Notes: generated from the sequence alone by a model not told the origin. DNA of 64,000 nt from Streptomyces odontomachi (GCF_024435355.1 NZ_JAMJWG010000006.1:62001-126000); one strand, 5' to 3'. Numbered from the stretch's first letter, positions 51,903 through 60,913 are shown. Numbers and translations are program-made.

Positions 51903-53747
51903 TCAGTGCGAGTCGCGAGGGACGGCGTGGCCCCGGGTGCCGGACAGGAAGTCGAAGTCGGCGCCCAGGTGGGCCTGCTGGACGTGCCGGCGGTACAGCC
52001 ACGCGTAGCCGCCGGGGGTCGTGGGCGCGGCGCCGTCCGGTGCGCCGGGGGCCTCGCTGTTCCCGGCCGCGGCGGCGTCGGCCTGGGCACGGCGGTTGTC
52101 CAGCTCGGCATCGTCGACCAGCAGGGACAGTGCGCGCGCCGGCACGTCGAGGCGGATGCGGTCGCCGTCGCGCACCAGGGAGAGCGGTCCGCCCACCGCC
52201 GCTTCGGGGCTGACGTGCAGGACGACGGTGCCGTAGCCGGTGCCGCTCATCCTCCCGTCGCTGATCCGCACCATGTCCGAGACGCCCTGCTTGAGCAGTT
52301 TGGTGGGCAGGGCCACGTTGGCGACCTCCGGCATGCCCGGGTATCCCTTGGGCCCTGCGCCGCGCACCACGATGATGTCGTCGGCCGTGATGTCGAGGTC
52401 GGGGTCGTCGCTGACCTCGTGGTAGGCCTCGGGTGAGTCGAAGACGCGTGCCCTGCCCTCGTGGACCAGGAGTTCGGGGCTGGCCGCTGACTGCTTGAGC
52501 ACGGCGCCGTCCGGGCAGAGGTTGCCGCGCAGCACGGCGGTGCCGGTGCCGGCCGGCTGGAACGGGGCGTCCCAGGGGTGGATCACCTCGTCGTTGAAGC
52601 ACTCGGCACCGGCCACGTTCTCGCCGACGCTGCGGCCGGTCACGGTGAGGCACTCGGGGTGCATGACCCCGGCGTCGATGAGCCGGCGCAGCACGACGGG
52701 CAGCCCGCCCGCGTAGGCGAAGTCCTCCATGAGGAAGCGGCCGGACGGCATCAGGTCGACCAGCGTGGGCACGTCCCTGCCCAGTGCGTCGAAGAGGTCC
52801 AGGTCGAGTTCGACGCCGTCGATGCGGCCGGCGATGGCCATGAGGTGGATGAAGGCGTTGGTGGAGCCGCCGATGGCGGCGTTGGCGCGGATGGCGTTCT
52901 CGAACGCCTCGCGGGTCATGATCGCGCTGGGCCGGATGTCGCGCTCGACGAGGTCGACGATCGCCCGGCCGGCCTGCTGGGCCACCTCGAAACGGCGGGC
53001 GTCCACCGCGGGGTAGGCGGCGCTGCCGGGCAGTTGCATGCCGAGCGCCTCGGCCATGCACGCCATGGTGGAGGCGGTGCCCATCGTCATGCAGTGGCCC
53101 TTGGAGCGCGCCATGCAGCCCTCGGCGGCGCGTGCCTCGCACTCGCTCATCCGCCCGGCCGCCAGCTCGGCCTCGAACTTCCAGACATGGGTGCCGGAGC
53201 CGACGTCCTGTCCACGGAACTTGCCGTTCAGCATCGGGCCGCCGGTGACCATGACCGTGGGCAGGTCGACGCTGGCGGCGCCCATGAGCAGGCCAGGGGT
53301 GGTCTTGTCGCAGCCGGAGAGCAGGACCACGCCGTCCAGCGGGTTGTTCCTGATGAGTTCCTCGGCGTCCATCGCCATCAGGTTGCGGAAGAGCATGGCG
53401 GTGGGGCGGATGATGGTCTCGCCGGTGGACAGCACGGGGAACTCCAGCGGGAAGCCGCCGGCCTGGAGCACGCCGCGCTTGACGGCCTCCGCGACCTCGT
53501 CCAGGTGGGAGTTGCACGGTGCGAGCTGCGACCAGGTGGTGGCGATGCCGATGATCGGGCGCCCGTCGAACATCTCGTCGCCGTAGCCGCGGTTGCGCAT
53601 CCAGGAGCGGTGGATCATGCCGGCCCGCCCCGAGGCGCCGAACCAGGCCTGGCTGCGGCGGTCGGCGCGGTCGGTGCCCGCGCCGGCGGGACGGTCCGCG
53701 GCGGGGCCGTCCTGTGCCGATGTGCCTGTGCTGTCCTTGGTGCTCAT
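51903..53747 (-). CDS. IlvD/Edd-family dehydratase, sugar-acid (aldonate) type
   Basis: A 614-aa Fe-S dehydratase. Three cysteines at the cluster positions are visible: Cys78 (APCNSH), Cys146 (SGCDKTTPG) and Cys219 (KGHCMTMGTAST). C-terminal GRMSGTGYGTVVLHVSPEA is the family signature. The opening MIHRSWMRNRGYGDEMFDGR resembles L-arabinonate/D-xylonate dehydratases rather than branched-chain IlvD. It would convert aldonic acids to 2-keto-3-deoxy acids, which suits hemicellulose or oxidised-sugar catabolism, possibly products of LPMO or lactonase action (inference). No pathway partners are adjacent. The start 53747 lacks a good RBS; the first 40 residues are Ala/Asp-rich and poorly conserved. 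Confidence 0.85.
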   Translation of the reverse strand: MSTKDSTGTSAQDGPAADRPAGAGTDRADRRSQAWFGASGRAGMIHRSWMRNRGYGDEMFDGRPIIGIATTWSQLAPCNSHLDEVAEAVKRGVLQAGGFPLEFPVLSTGETIIRPTAMLFRNLMAMDAEELIRNNPLDGVVLLSGCDKTTPGLLMGAASVDLPTVMVTGGPMLNGKFRGQDVGSGTHVWKFEAELAAGRMSECEARAAEGCMARSKGHCMTMGTASTMACMAEALGMQLPGSAAYPAVDARRFEVAQQAGRAIVDLVERDIRPSAIMTREAFENAIRANAAIGGSTNAFIHLMAIAGRIDGVELDLDLFDALGRDVPTLVDLMPSGRFLMEDFAYAGGLPVVLRRLIDAGVMHPECLTVTGRSVGENVAGAECFNDEVIHPWDAPFQPAGTGTAVLRGNLCPDGAVLKQSAASPELLVHEGRARVFDSPEAYHEVSDDPDLDITADDIIVVRGAGPKGYPGMPEVANVALPTKLLKQGVSDMVRISDGRMSGTGYGTVVLHVSPEAAVGGPLSLVRDGDRIRLDVPARALSLLVDDAELDNRRAQADAAAAGNSEAPGAPDGAAPTTPGGYAWLYRRHVQQAHLGADFDFLSGTRGHAVPRDSH

Positions 53748-53949
53748 GCGTCGGCGCCCATGCCTTTCGTGTGACGTGTCGGTGGCCCTGGTGTCGCGCC
53801 ACCGGGGTGCGTGCGGTCGGGCCCGCGTGCGGCGTGCCCGGCCCTGTCCCCCGTGATCCGTCCCCGCTTGTCCGTGCCCTCGCCGGTGTGCGTCGGTGGT
53901 CCGTGGCTCAGGGACCGGTGCCGACGGACCGTGCCGTTACGACAACTTT

Positions 53950-53990
53950 CCGGTGTTAATTAAGAAATTTCTTCGCAACGTTAAAACGCG
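53950..53990 (-). promoter_or_regulatory. AT-rich palindromic region upstream of the dehydratase
   Basis: An AT-rich island about 210 bases upstream of the dehydratase start contains the perfect palindrome AAGAAATTTCTT (53962-53973), flanked by GTTAATT and ACGTTAAAAC. It may be a promoter/operator. The rest of 53748-54160 has no recognised feature. Confidence 0.35.
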
Positions 53991-54160
53991 GCTTCACCGC
54001 AGGTCAAGGGGGCCCTACCGAGGGGCCGGGGCCCCGGGGACCACGGTGGACGGGCCGCTCGCGAGGCCGGTCCCGACTGGCTCACGGCCCCGGTGCCCGC
54101 GCCGGCCGGGTACGCCTCGGCTCCGGCACACGGCGGCGCCCGGGAACCGGCGGGCCGCCC

Positions 54161-55027
54161 TCAGGGGGCGCCGCCGGGCTCGGGTCCCTGGTAGCCGGGC
54201 CGTGAGGAGTCGTCGATGCCGACCTCGTAGTGGATGCCGGGGCTGACGGTGTTGCCGCTGACATGGGCGTCGGTCGAGCCGATGGCCAGGCCGATGCCGT
54301 GGTCCGGCGCGGCGGCGAAGGTGTTGCCGGTGATGGTGGCGTGCTGCACGTCCTCGAACATGAGGGTCTGCGACGCCTCGAGCGTCTCGCAGTAGTTGCC
54401 GCGGATCGTGAAGTCGGAGGTGTGGCCGTGCCCGTCGCCCTCGCCGTCGTTCGGGCCCTCGGCCATCAGGCACATGTTGTCGATGTCCTCGCAACGGTTG
54501 TCCGCTATGAGGACGTTCCGGCTGGGCGGGGTGTCGCTGGCGAAGGTCTGCATGCAGTCGGCGTGCCGGCCGCCGCTGTTGCGGGTGCCGCGGATGGTGT
54601 TGTGCAGGATCTTCAGGTCGTCGCCGAAGAACCGCAGCCCGTCGCCGTCCCCGCCGCGCGGCCGGGTGACGGTGTTGTCCTGGACCGTGATGTCGTTCCC
54701 GGTCATCTCGATGCCGGGCGCTTCGGGCTCGTCGAGGACGTAGTTCTTCACCACGACGTGGTCGGCCTCCACGGTGATGCCGTCGACGGACCGGCCCTGC
54801 CCGTCGTAGACGTCCGGCTGGTCGGCGGTGCCGCCGTCGGTGATGACCAGGCGGTCATCGGCGGCCACCTGCCGGGCGGTGGCCGTGGCGGGCGGTCCGG
54901 CCGCCGGCGATCCGTGGGCCCGGTCCCCGTTCGCGACCAGGACGAGGGAGGTGGAGAGCAGGGCCAGGCCGCCGAGCAGCGACCACAGGATTCGCCGGCG
55001 GTGCGCGCCGCGGTGCTTCGTCGTCAT
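54161..55027 (-). CDS. Exported right-handed beta-helix protein
   Basis: A 288-aa protein. A basic N-terminus and one hydrophobic segment (about residues 12-33, ILWSLLGGLALLSTSLVLVA) form a signal or anchor. The rest reads as a parallel beta-helix of pectate-lyase-like type: LVITDGGTADQPDVYDGQGR, DHVVVKNYVLDEPEAPGIEM, GNDITVQDNTVTRP, DLKILHNTIRGTRNSGGRHA, NVLIADNRCEDI, FTIRGNYCETL and HATITGNTF. Asp/His-rich turns (GRHADCMQTF) could bind metal or sugar. Specific activity is not clear. The ATG at 55027 is chosen for the signal; no good RBS. Confidence 0.75.
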   Translation of the reverse strand: MTTKHRGAHRRRILWSLLGGLALLSTSLVLVANGDRAHGSPAAGPPATATARQVAADDRLVITDGGTADQPDVYDGQGRSVDGITVEADHVVVKNYVLDEPEAPGIEMTGNDITVQDNTVTRPRGGDGDGLRFFGDDLKILHNTIRGTRNSGGRHADCMQTFASDTPPSRNVLIADNRCEDIDNMCLMAEGPNDGEGDGHGHTSDFTIRGNYCETLEASQTLMFEDVQHATITGNTFAAAPDHGIGLAIGSTDAHVSGNTVSPGIHYEVGIDDSSRPGYQGPEPGGAP

Positions 55028-55142
55028 GGCGCCGGACGCTAGTGCCGCGCCGTGGGAGGGGTCCGGTGGCGCGCCCCGCACCCTGAGGTGCGGAACCGGA
55101 GCGGGAGGGGAGGCGGCGGTGCGCAGCGGACGGCCCGTCGGT

Positions 55143-57074
55143 TCACCGGGTGCTCATCCGCTTCGCGGCGCTGGTGGCGACGGATCTGGCGATGTCACAC
55201 AGCCTGTCGGTGGACTGCGGACCGTGGACGGCGAGGTAGAGGTGCTCGACGACGTGGTCACCCGTGGTGTCGGTGTACGCACGGTGCACGGTGCGCACCA
55301 TGCAGGTGTGCGGGCCGTCCTCCTCGGGGGCGAGGTAGCTCTGCGCTCCGCCGAGTCGCACGAGCTGCCCGTCGTCCGTGAGGTCGTTGTCGCGGCTGAA
55401 GCGCAGGTACAGGCCCGCGTCGGAACCGTCGCTGTCCCAGGTGCAGTCCCAGCGGGCGATGTCCGGTTCCTTCTCCCGCGGGTCGAGGCCGCCCATCGCC
55501 TTGGCGGCGTCCGGGTCCAGCAGGTCACAGGCGTCGAGCCGCGCCAGCGAGTTCGGCGGGAACGGGTTGCGGCGCCGGGGCACGGGTGCGCGGTCGAGCA
55601 GCCCGATGGCGTGGGCGGTGGCCTTGTCGGCGAGGGCGCACACGTCGAGGGAGGTCTCTTCGAGCCGCTTCACCGTGAACTCGACCTGGTTGCCGTCGAG
55701 CAGCTGGATCACTCGATCGCACGCGTCGTCCTCCTCGGACGTCTCGACGACGGTGAGCCTGCCGGCCTTGCGGGCGTGCGACTGCGAGTCCGGCGCGGAC
55801 GCGTCGGAGGAATAGGCCAGTTCGATGTCGACGATGTCGTCGTCGCCCCGTGCCACGAGCACGTCGCAGCGGTTGAACTCCCCGTAGGCCGGGTCGACGT
55901 GGACGTCTCCGTACTCGTCGAACGGCTTGGTGCTGAGGAGGGCGCACGGGTCGGCGGTACGGGGGTTCCCCAGGACGCCGGCGTTCGGGGCGACGGAGGT
56001 CTGCGGCGTCGCTCCCCCGCCCTTGGTGTCGGAGCCGGCGCCCCCACCCGGGCCCCAGAGGAGGAAACCGGCTGCGACGGCCGCCGCCGCGACCACCGCG
56101 GCCCCGCCGATCGCCAGCGGGACCTTCCGCCGCCCGGGCCGCGGCCAGCGGAGCCCCGACCCCCTGCGCCGCAGCAGCGGCAGCGTCACGGACCAGGTGG
56201 GTTCGTCGGCGTCCGGCCGGCCGCCGGGCTGCATGGCCGGCGCGAGCCGGCTCAGCATGTCGCGCGCGCCGGCCGCGGTCGGCCGCCGCTTCGGGTCGGG
56301 GTCCAGCAGGGCGGCGAGCGTCCTGGTCAACGGGCCGGCCCGGCGCGGCGGTTCGATCGCGCCCGCGAGGGCCCGGCCGAGGTAGGCCAGCGGATTGTCG
56401 GCCTCGCCGTACGGCGAGCGGCCCTCCACGGCCGCGTAGAGGGTGGCGCCCAGCGAGAACACATCGGACTTCTCGCTGCTCGGCCGGCCGCCGGCCAGCT
56501 CGGGCGGGAGATAACGGGGCTTGCCGCGCACCCCGCCGGCGCCGGTGCCCGTGCCGGTGGCATCGACCGTGGGGTCGGACCAGATGGCCCGGGAGATCCC
56601 GAAGTCGGTCAGCTTGGCCACGCCGTCATCCCGGACCAGCACGTTCTCCGGGGTGAGGTCGCCGTGCACCACGCCGACCGGCGGGGCGTGCGAGACGGCG
56701 AGCGCATCGGCGATCTGCCGGCCGATGGCCGCCGCCCGCACGGGGCTGAGCGGACCGTCGGCGAGGATCTGGGCGAGGCTGCGCGCGGGCACGTACTCCA
56801 TGACGATCCAGCAGGTGGCGTCCTCCACCACGAAGTCGAAGACCTCGACGATGTGGGGGTGGTGCGGCTGCGCGGCGTTGCGCGCCTCGCGCACCAGGGA
56901 CTCCTTGAGCCGGTCGGCCGACCTGTCGTCGCCGGTGGGCGCCGACTTCAGTGCGACCAGGCGGCCGAGCAGCTCGTCGTGGGCCCGCCAGACCTCACCC
57001 ATGCCGCCTCGGCCGATGAGCCCTTCCAGACGGTATCGGCCGGCCACCTTGCCGCCCGCTGCCCTGCCCTGCAC
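55143..57074 (-). CDS. Ser/Thr protein kinase with extracytoplasmic sensor domain
   Basis: A 643-aa PknB-type kinase. Gly-loop GRGGMGEV (21-28), ATP-binding Lys43 (VALKSAP), catalytic loop HGDLTPEN with Asp139 (Gly and Thr replace the usual Arg and Lys), TDFGISRA and PPELAGG. After a Pro/Arg linker comes one transmembrane helix (about 317-338) and an outer domain of about 300 residues containing paired cysteines but no PASTA repeats. Replacement of the HRD arginine occurs in some Streptomyces kinases. The outer domain looks like two repeats (each with CDLL/CALL and RCDVLVARG- or RWDCTWDSDG-like segments), suggesting a ligand sensor. Confidence 0.88.
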   Translation of the reverse strand: MQGRAAGGKVAGRYRLEGLIGRGGMGEVWRAHDELLGRLVALKSAPTGDDRSADRLKESLVREARNAAQPHHPHIVEVFDFVVEDATCWIVMEYVPARSLAQILADGPLSPVRAAAIGRQIADALAVSHAPPVGVVHGDLTPENVLVRDDGVAKLTDFGISRAIWSDPTVDATGTGTGAGGVRGKPRYLPPELAGGRPSSEKSDVFSLGATLYAAVEGRSPYGEADNPLAYLGRALAGAIEPPRRAGPLTRTLAALLDPDPKRRPTAAGARDMLSRLAPAMQPGGRPDADEPTWSVTLPLLRRRGSGLRWPRPGRRKVPLAIGGAAVVAAAAVAAGFLLWGPGGGAGSDTKGGGATPQTSVAPNAGVLGNPRTADPCALLSTKPFDEYGDVHVDPAYGEFNRCDVLVARGDDDIVDIELAYSSDASAPDSQSHARKAGRLTVVETSEEDDACDRVIQLLDGNQVEFTVKRLEETSLDVCALADKATAHAIGLLDRAPVPRRRNPFPPNSLARLDACDLLDPDAAKAMGGLDPREKEPDIARWDCTWDSDGSDAGLYLRFSRDNDLTDDGQLVRLGGAQSYLAPEEDGPHTCMVRTVHRAYTDTTGDHVVEHLYLAVHGPQSTDRLCDIARSVATSAAKRMSTR

Positions 57075-57192
57075 GCGAATCCCCCGTAGTCGCCGAGAGT
57101 GGGATCGGGCACGGAGCGTACTCCACTTGTGACAGGGCCGCAGGCCGGCGACGCCGGTGGTCGCGGCGGGTGGCGCCCGGCGGCGGGGAGCG

Positions 57193-58305
57193 TCACCGGG
57201 TCACCTCCGCGACGTAGGGACGGCCCTCGCGCCAGGCCGCCACCTGCTCGGGGCGGCCGAAGACCTGGAGGTACTCCTCGACCCGCTGGGCGGCCTCGTC
57301 CCAGACGGAGACGGGATCGTAGTCGGACTCCTCACCACCGGTGAAGACGTCCAGCGGCGCGACGACGGTGTCCAGCGAGGGGTGCACGAAGACCGCGGAC
57401 GACCGGCGGGTCATCGAGCCGCCGGCCACCACCCGGTGCCGTCCGGCGTGCAGCCGGCCGTCGGTCCACGTGGTCAGCAGGGTGCCGGTGAACACCTGGA
57501 GCGCGCCCGGCACGATCGGCACCGGGGTCCAGCCGCCGTCCGGGCGTTGCCCCTGGAGCCCCGTGTAGTCGCCCTCCTGGTGCAGCACGGTCAGCACCGA
57601 GCCGTCGGCATGCTCCAGCAGCAGGAGCTTGTCGGCGTCGGGGACGTCCTCGTCTGCGGGCGTGCCCGGGGCGGCGCCGGCGGCTGCGTCCCTGCCGTTA
57701 CCCGGGTGGGTCCATGTGGGGTAGTTGTTGACGGTGAAGTGCGTGTACTCCGGCCCGTCGCCCATCGGGAAGGTGTCCGGCGGCACGCCGAGGGCCCGGG
57801 CGTACAGGGTGAGCACCTGCCGGGCGACCCCGATCATGGCGTCGTGGTAGCGGACCGCGGTGGAGCGCAGGTCGGGCTCCTGCTCCGGCCAGACGTTCGG
57901 GTGCGCGTACAGCTGGGCCTGTTCCTCGGTGAGGCCGGCGGCCCGGGCGTCCTCGGGGGTGTCGAACTGGCCGATGCTGAAGCGTTCCAGTTCCAGGCGC
58001 CCGAAGTCGTCCGGCCACTGGCGCCAGCCCCGGTAGGGGTGGCCGGTCGGGCTGGCCAGCCGGCTCTTCTTCTCGTACGGCAGGTCGAGGACGCGCCCGA
58101 CGCTTCGGTGGAAGCCGTTGATGAGCTCCTGCGGCACGCCGTGGTTGACGACCTGGATGATGCCGTACTGCTCGGCCGCTGCGCGCACGGTGGCGAGCAG
58201 TTCGGCGGGGGCGGAGTCGCTGAGGGCCGCTGCCAGGTCGATGGTGGGGATCCCGCCGGTCGGCGCGGTGGAAGCGGCGGCTGCCTGAGGTGTGTCGAGG
58301 GACAT
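57193..58305 (-). CDS. 2OG-Fe(II) oxygenase (isopenicillin N synthase-like)
   Basis: A 370-aa non-haem iron oxygenase. The N-terminal DIOX_N part reads IPTIDLAAALSDS and YGIIQVVNHGVPQELI. The double-stranded beta-helix contains the iron triad His232-x-Asp234 (LEHADGS) and His290 (AGRHRVV), and an RxS motif (TRRSSAVF) for the co-substrate carboxylate. Substrate unknown; such enzymes hydroxylate, desaturate or cyclise small molecules. ATG 58305 has AGGAGC 10 bases upstream. It lies 35 bases after an alpha/beta-hydrolase gene on the same strand; the pair likely forms one operon. Confidence 0.88.
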   Translation of the reverse strand: MSLDTPQAAAASTAPTGGIPTIDLAAALSDSAPAELLATVRAAAEQYGIIQVVNHGVPQELINGFHRSVGRVLDLPYEKKSRLASPTGHPYRGWRQWPDDFGRLELERFSIGQFDTPEDARAAGLTEEQAQLYAHPNVWPEQEPDLRSTAVRYHDAMIGVARQVLTLYARALGVPPDTFPMGDGPEYTHFTVNNYPTWTHPGNGRDAAAGAAPGTPADEDVPDADKLLLLEHADGSVLTVLHQEGDYTGLQGQRPDGGWTPVPIVPGALQVFTGTLLTTWTDGRLHAGRHRVVAGGSMTRRSSAVFVHPSLDTVVAPLDVFTGGEESDYDPVSVWDEAAQRVEEYLQVFGRPEQVAAWREGRPYVAEVTR

Positions 58306-58340
58306 GGTGTGCAGCTCCTGGGGTCGGGTTCCGGGCGGGT

Positions 58341-59240
58341 TCACTGCTCGGTCAGGGTGCGCAGGACGTCGGACAGCGCCGCGGGCTGGTCGATCTCGAT
58401 GCGGTGTCCCGAGTCGGCCACGGTGACGACCTCGCCCCGGGGCACCTGTTCGTTGAAGCGGTCGACGACCTCGCCGGACAGCACGCCCTGCTCGGCGCGT
58501 ACGAGCAGCGGAGCGGCGGGCAGAGCGGCCAACTGCTCCCAGAGGGTGTCGTCGTCGAAGCCGGCGGGTCCGCTGTCGGCCAGGCTGCCCAGGTGGTGCC
58601 GCCAGCCCCAACTGCCGTCGGCGGCCTGCACGGTCTCCAGCTCCGCCTCGCGCGCCACGACGGTCTCCGCCAGCCACGGCGCGGCCCCGGCGAGCCAGGC
58701 CCGCGCCTCGTCCCGCGAGGTGAACCGGGGACTGGGCCACGGCCACGGCGCCTGCTGGTCCGCGGTCTCACCCGCCGCTCCGGGCAGTGTGTCGATCAGC
58801 ACGAGCCGCCCGACGACCTGCGGGAAACGGGCGGCCACCGCGACAGCGGCCAGGGCGCCGAGACCGCGGCCAGCGACGACGGGCCCACCGGGCGCGTACG
58901 AACGGATCGCCTCCTCCAGCGTCTTGGCCAGCCTGCGCGGCCGGTAGTCACCGCTCTTGATCCACGTGGACCTGCCGTGCCCGGGCAGATCGACGGCCAC
59001 GGCGGGCCGGCGGTAGGCCCGCAGTACGTCGTCGAAGGCGCGGGCGCTGGTCGCGGCCCCGTGCAGCAGCACGACGCCGGGCGGCTCGGCGGGGTCCCAG
59101 CAGACGCCGCTGACATGGCGTTGTCCGCCGACCACCACGGTCATCCAGCGCCGCTCGATCACCGGCGGGGCACCGGTGTCCGGGACGGCACGGAGCAGCT
59201 CGGCGAACTCGTGGGGCTCGGCGGCGGTCGTGACAGACAT
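58341..59240 (-). CDS. Alpha/beta-hydrolase fold protein lacking the nucleophile
   Basis: A 299-aa alpha/beta-hydrolase: oxyanion HGAATSARAF, VAVDLPGHGRSTW, a cap rich in Trp/Ala, and a late His in DSGHRIEID. At the nucleophile elbow the sequence is GRGLG (residues 124-128), so Gly126 replaces the usual Ser, Asp or Cys. A normal covalent hydrolysis mechanism is therefore not expected; it may be a lyase, oxygenase-like or binding protein. ATG 59240 has a GGAG site. It is the first gene of a pair with a 2OG-Fe(II) oxygenase. Confidence 0.8.
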   Translation of the reverse strand: MSVTTAAEPHEFAELLRAVPDTGAPPVIERRWMTVVVGGQRHVSGVCWDPAEPPGVVLLHGAATSARAFDDVLRAYRRPAVAVDLPGHGRSTWIKSGDYRPRRLAKTLEEAIRSYAPGGPVVAGRGLGALAAVAVAARFPQVVGRLVLIDTLPGAAGETADQQAPWPWPSPRFTSRDEARAWLAGAAPWLAETVVAREAELETVQAADGSWGWRHHLGSLADSGPAGFDDDTLWEQLAALPAAPLLVRAEQGVLSGEVVDRFNEQVPRGEVVTVADSGHRIEIDQPAALSDVLRTLTEQ

Positions 59241-59883
59241 GAGTGTCTCCGGGGGTACGGGCGGACGGAGGGGTGTCGCCGGTGCGGCGGGGCACGTCTG
59301 CAAAGGGGACGAGGCCCGGGCAGGCGCAGGGCGTGCCCTCGGACGGGGTCCTCCAGGTGACGGTGGTCAGCGCACGGGACAGGCAGCGGACATGGCGTGT
59401 GCCCGTGCCTGCTGCGCGTTCACGAGACGGGTTCGGCGGGCGTGGCCGGCGCCCTCGGGCACTACGGTCGCAGCCGGGCGGGAGCGGGTCAATGCAGGCC
59501 AGAGGGGTGAATCGGCACAGAATTGAAGCAGTTGCCGACGGCTGGGGGCGGGGCGGGCGCTGGGACGGGTTGCTCAGGCGGTGGCGGTGGCGGTGGCCGC
59601 GGGCGGCGTGGCGTGGCCGGGCGGGTGCTGTTCCGGTGCCCCTGGTGGCCCGTACGCTGAACACGTGGTCATAAAGCGGCATACCTCCACGCACCGCAGG
59701 GCCCGGACCGGGCCGCTGTCGGGGCGCGGCGACAGGGTGTTACCGGCTCCTCGGCACGGGCCCTGAAGCTGCCCCCACTCGCACGGATGCCGTCCCACCC
59801 CGGCTCCCGGAGCCCGGCGGGCACCCACCGACGACGACGTCGCGCAGTCAGATCCTGGATCGGTCGGACGGGAGCGGTCGAGC
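59241..59883. other. Divergent intergenic region, nothing firm
   Basis: The 643 bases between the hydrolase and the rhodanese-winged-helix gene hold no convincing frame or RNA. No clear promoter elements were recognised in either direction. Confidence 0.4.
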
Positions 59884-60708
59884 ATGCACCCGCAACACAC
59901 CCATACGTCAACCCACACTTCCCCGCACACCGCCACGAACGACGACCCCGACGCAGGCCGCCCGACCGGCGACCGGCTCTCCGACGGCGAACCGGACGGC
60001 GGCTACCCGTCCGTGGAAGACCTCGTCCGCTCCGCACGGTCCCGGTTCGGCCGGCTCGCACCGCGCGACGCTGCGCGCGAGCAGGCCGGCGGGGCGCTGC
60101 TGGTCGATCTGCGTTCGGAAGGGCGCAGACGCTGTGACGGGGAGGTCCCCGGTTCGCTGGTGCTGGAGCGCAGCCTGCTGGAGTGGCGCCTCGACCCGTG
60201 CAGCCGGTGGCGGCTGGAGGAGGCGGTCGACCACGAGCTGCGGGTGATCCTGCTCTGCCCGGTCGGCCAGATGTCCAGCCTTGCCGCGGGTGCCCTGCAC
60301 GATCTGGGGCTGCACCGCAGCACCGACGTCGTCGGCGGCTTCGCTGCCTGGCGCGCGGCGGAGCTGCCCGTCACCTGGGGCGTGACCCCGGTCGGGTCCT
60401 ACGTCGGCTCGCCCGCGCCGTCGATCGGCCTCGACTTCGGCGGGCAGCAGCTGCTGGTCGACGGTGAGCCGGTGCCGCTCACCCGGCTGGAGTTCCGGGT
60501 GATGGGCGAGTTGCTCCGGGCCGGTGGGCGGGTGGTGTCACGCCAGGAGCTGCGCACCAGCATCGGTGACTGGCGGGGCAGCCGCAGCCGCTCGGTCGAT
60601 CTCCATGTGCACCGCATCCGCCGCAAGCTCCCGCCCGCCGCGGCGGACCTGCTGACCACCGAGTGGGGCATCGGTTTCCGGCTGCGGACCGGCCGCGGCG
60701 ACGGTTGA
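59884..60708 (+). CDS. Rhodanese-winged-helix fusion regulator
   Basis: A 274-aa two-domain protein. After a His/Thr-rich N-terminus (about 55 residues), a rhodanese-like domain (about 70-165) shows GGALLVDLRSEGRRRCDGEVPGS-type blocks, CPVGQMSS with candidate catalytic Cys125, and VVGGFAAWRAAELP. An OmpR/PhoB-type winged helix (about 185-272) follows: LTRLEFRVMGELLRAGGRVV, SRQELRTSIGD, RSVDLHVHRIRRKLP and WGIGFRL. The rhodanese could sense sulfur or redox state through Cys125 and control DNA binding; this is inference. RBS is weak (GGGAG 14 bases upstream). Confidence 0.85.
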   Translation: MHPQHTHTSTHTSPHTATNDDPDAGRPTGDRLSDGEPDGGYPSVEDLVRSARSRFGRLAPRDAAREQAGGALLVDLRSEGRRRCDGEVPGSLVLERSLLEWRLDPCSRWRLEEAVDHELRVILLCPVGQMSSLAAGALHDLGLHRSTDVVGGFAAWRAAELPVTWGVTPVGSYVGSPAPSIGLDFGGQQLLVDGEPVPLTRLEFRVMGELLRAGGRVVSRQELRTSIGDWRGSRSRSVDLHVHRIRRKLPPAAADLLTTEWGIGFRLRTGRGDG

Positions 60709-60739
60709 CGGACGCATGGGCCAGGGGCGGGCGACCGGT

Positions 60740-60913
60740 TCAGGCGTGGCTGACCTCCACCATCTCGAAGTCGGCCTTCGCCGCGCCGCAGTCCGGGCAG
60801 CACCAGTCGTCCGGGATGTCCGCCCAGCGGGTGCCGGGCGCGATGCCCTCGTCCGGCCAGCCCTCCGCCTCGTCGTAGACGAAGCCGCACACCTGGCACT
60901 CCCACTTCTTCAT
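60740..60913 (-). CDS. Rubredoxin (second)
   Basis: A 57-aa rubredoxin: WECQVCGFVYDEAEGWP with the first CxxC pair and DWCCPDCGAAKADFEMVEV with the second, giving four Cys ligands for one iron. It transfers electrons to the alkane hydroxylase encoded upstream. ATG 60913 has GGAGAG and overlaps the previous stop (ATGA). Rubredoxin reductase is not in the operon. Confidence 0.92.
   Translation of the reverse strand: MKKWECQVCGFVYDEAEGWPDEGIAPGTRWADIPDDWCCPDCGAAKADFEMVEVSHA

Noticed and set aside
57193..58305. Suspected loss of the Asp iron ligand in the 2OG-Fe(II) oxygenase (HQE in TVLHQEGD)
   Set aside because: The true HxD motif is the earlier LEHADGS (His232, Asp234); TVLHQ corresponds to the LTLLLQ strand of the family, so the triad is intact.
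59241..59883. tRNA or small RNA gene
   Set aside because: Stem-rich GC sequence was inspected but no cloverleaf, anticodon loop or CCA-type acceptor arrangement could be formed.
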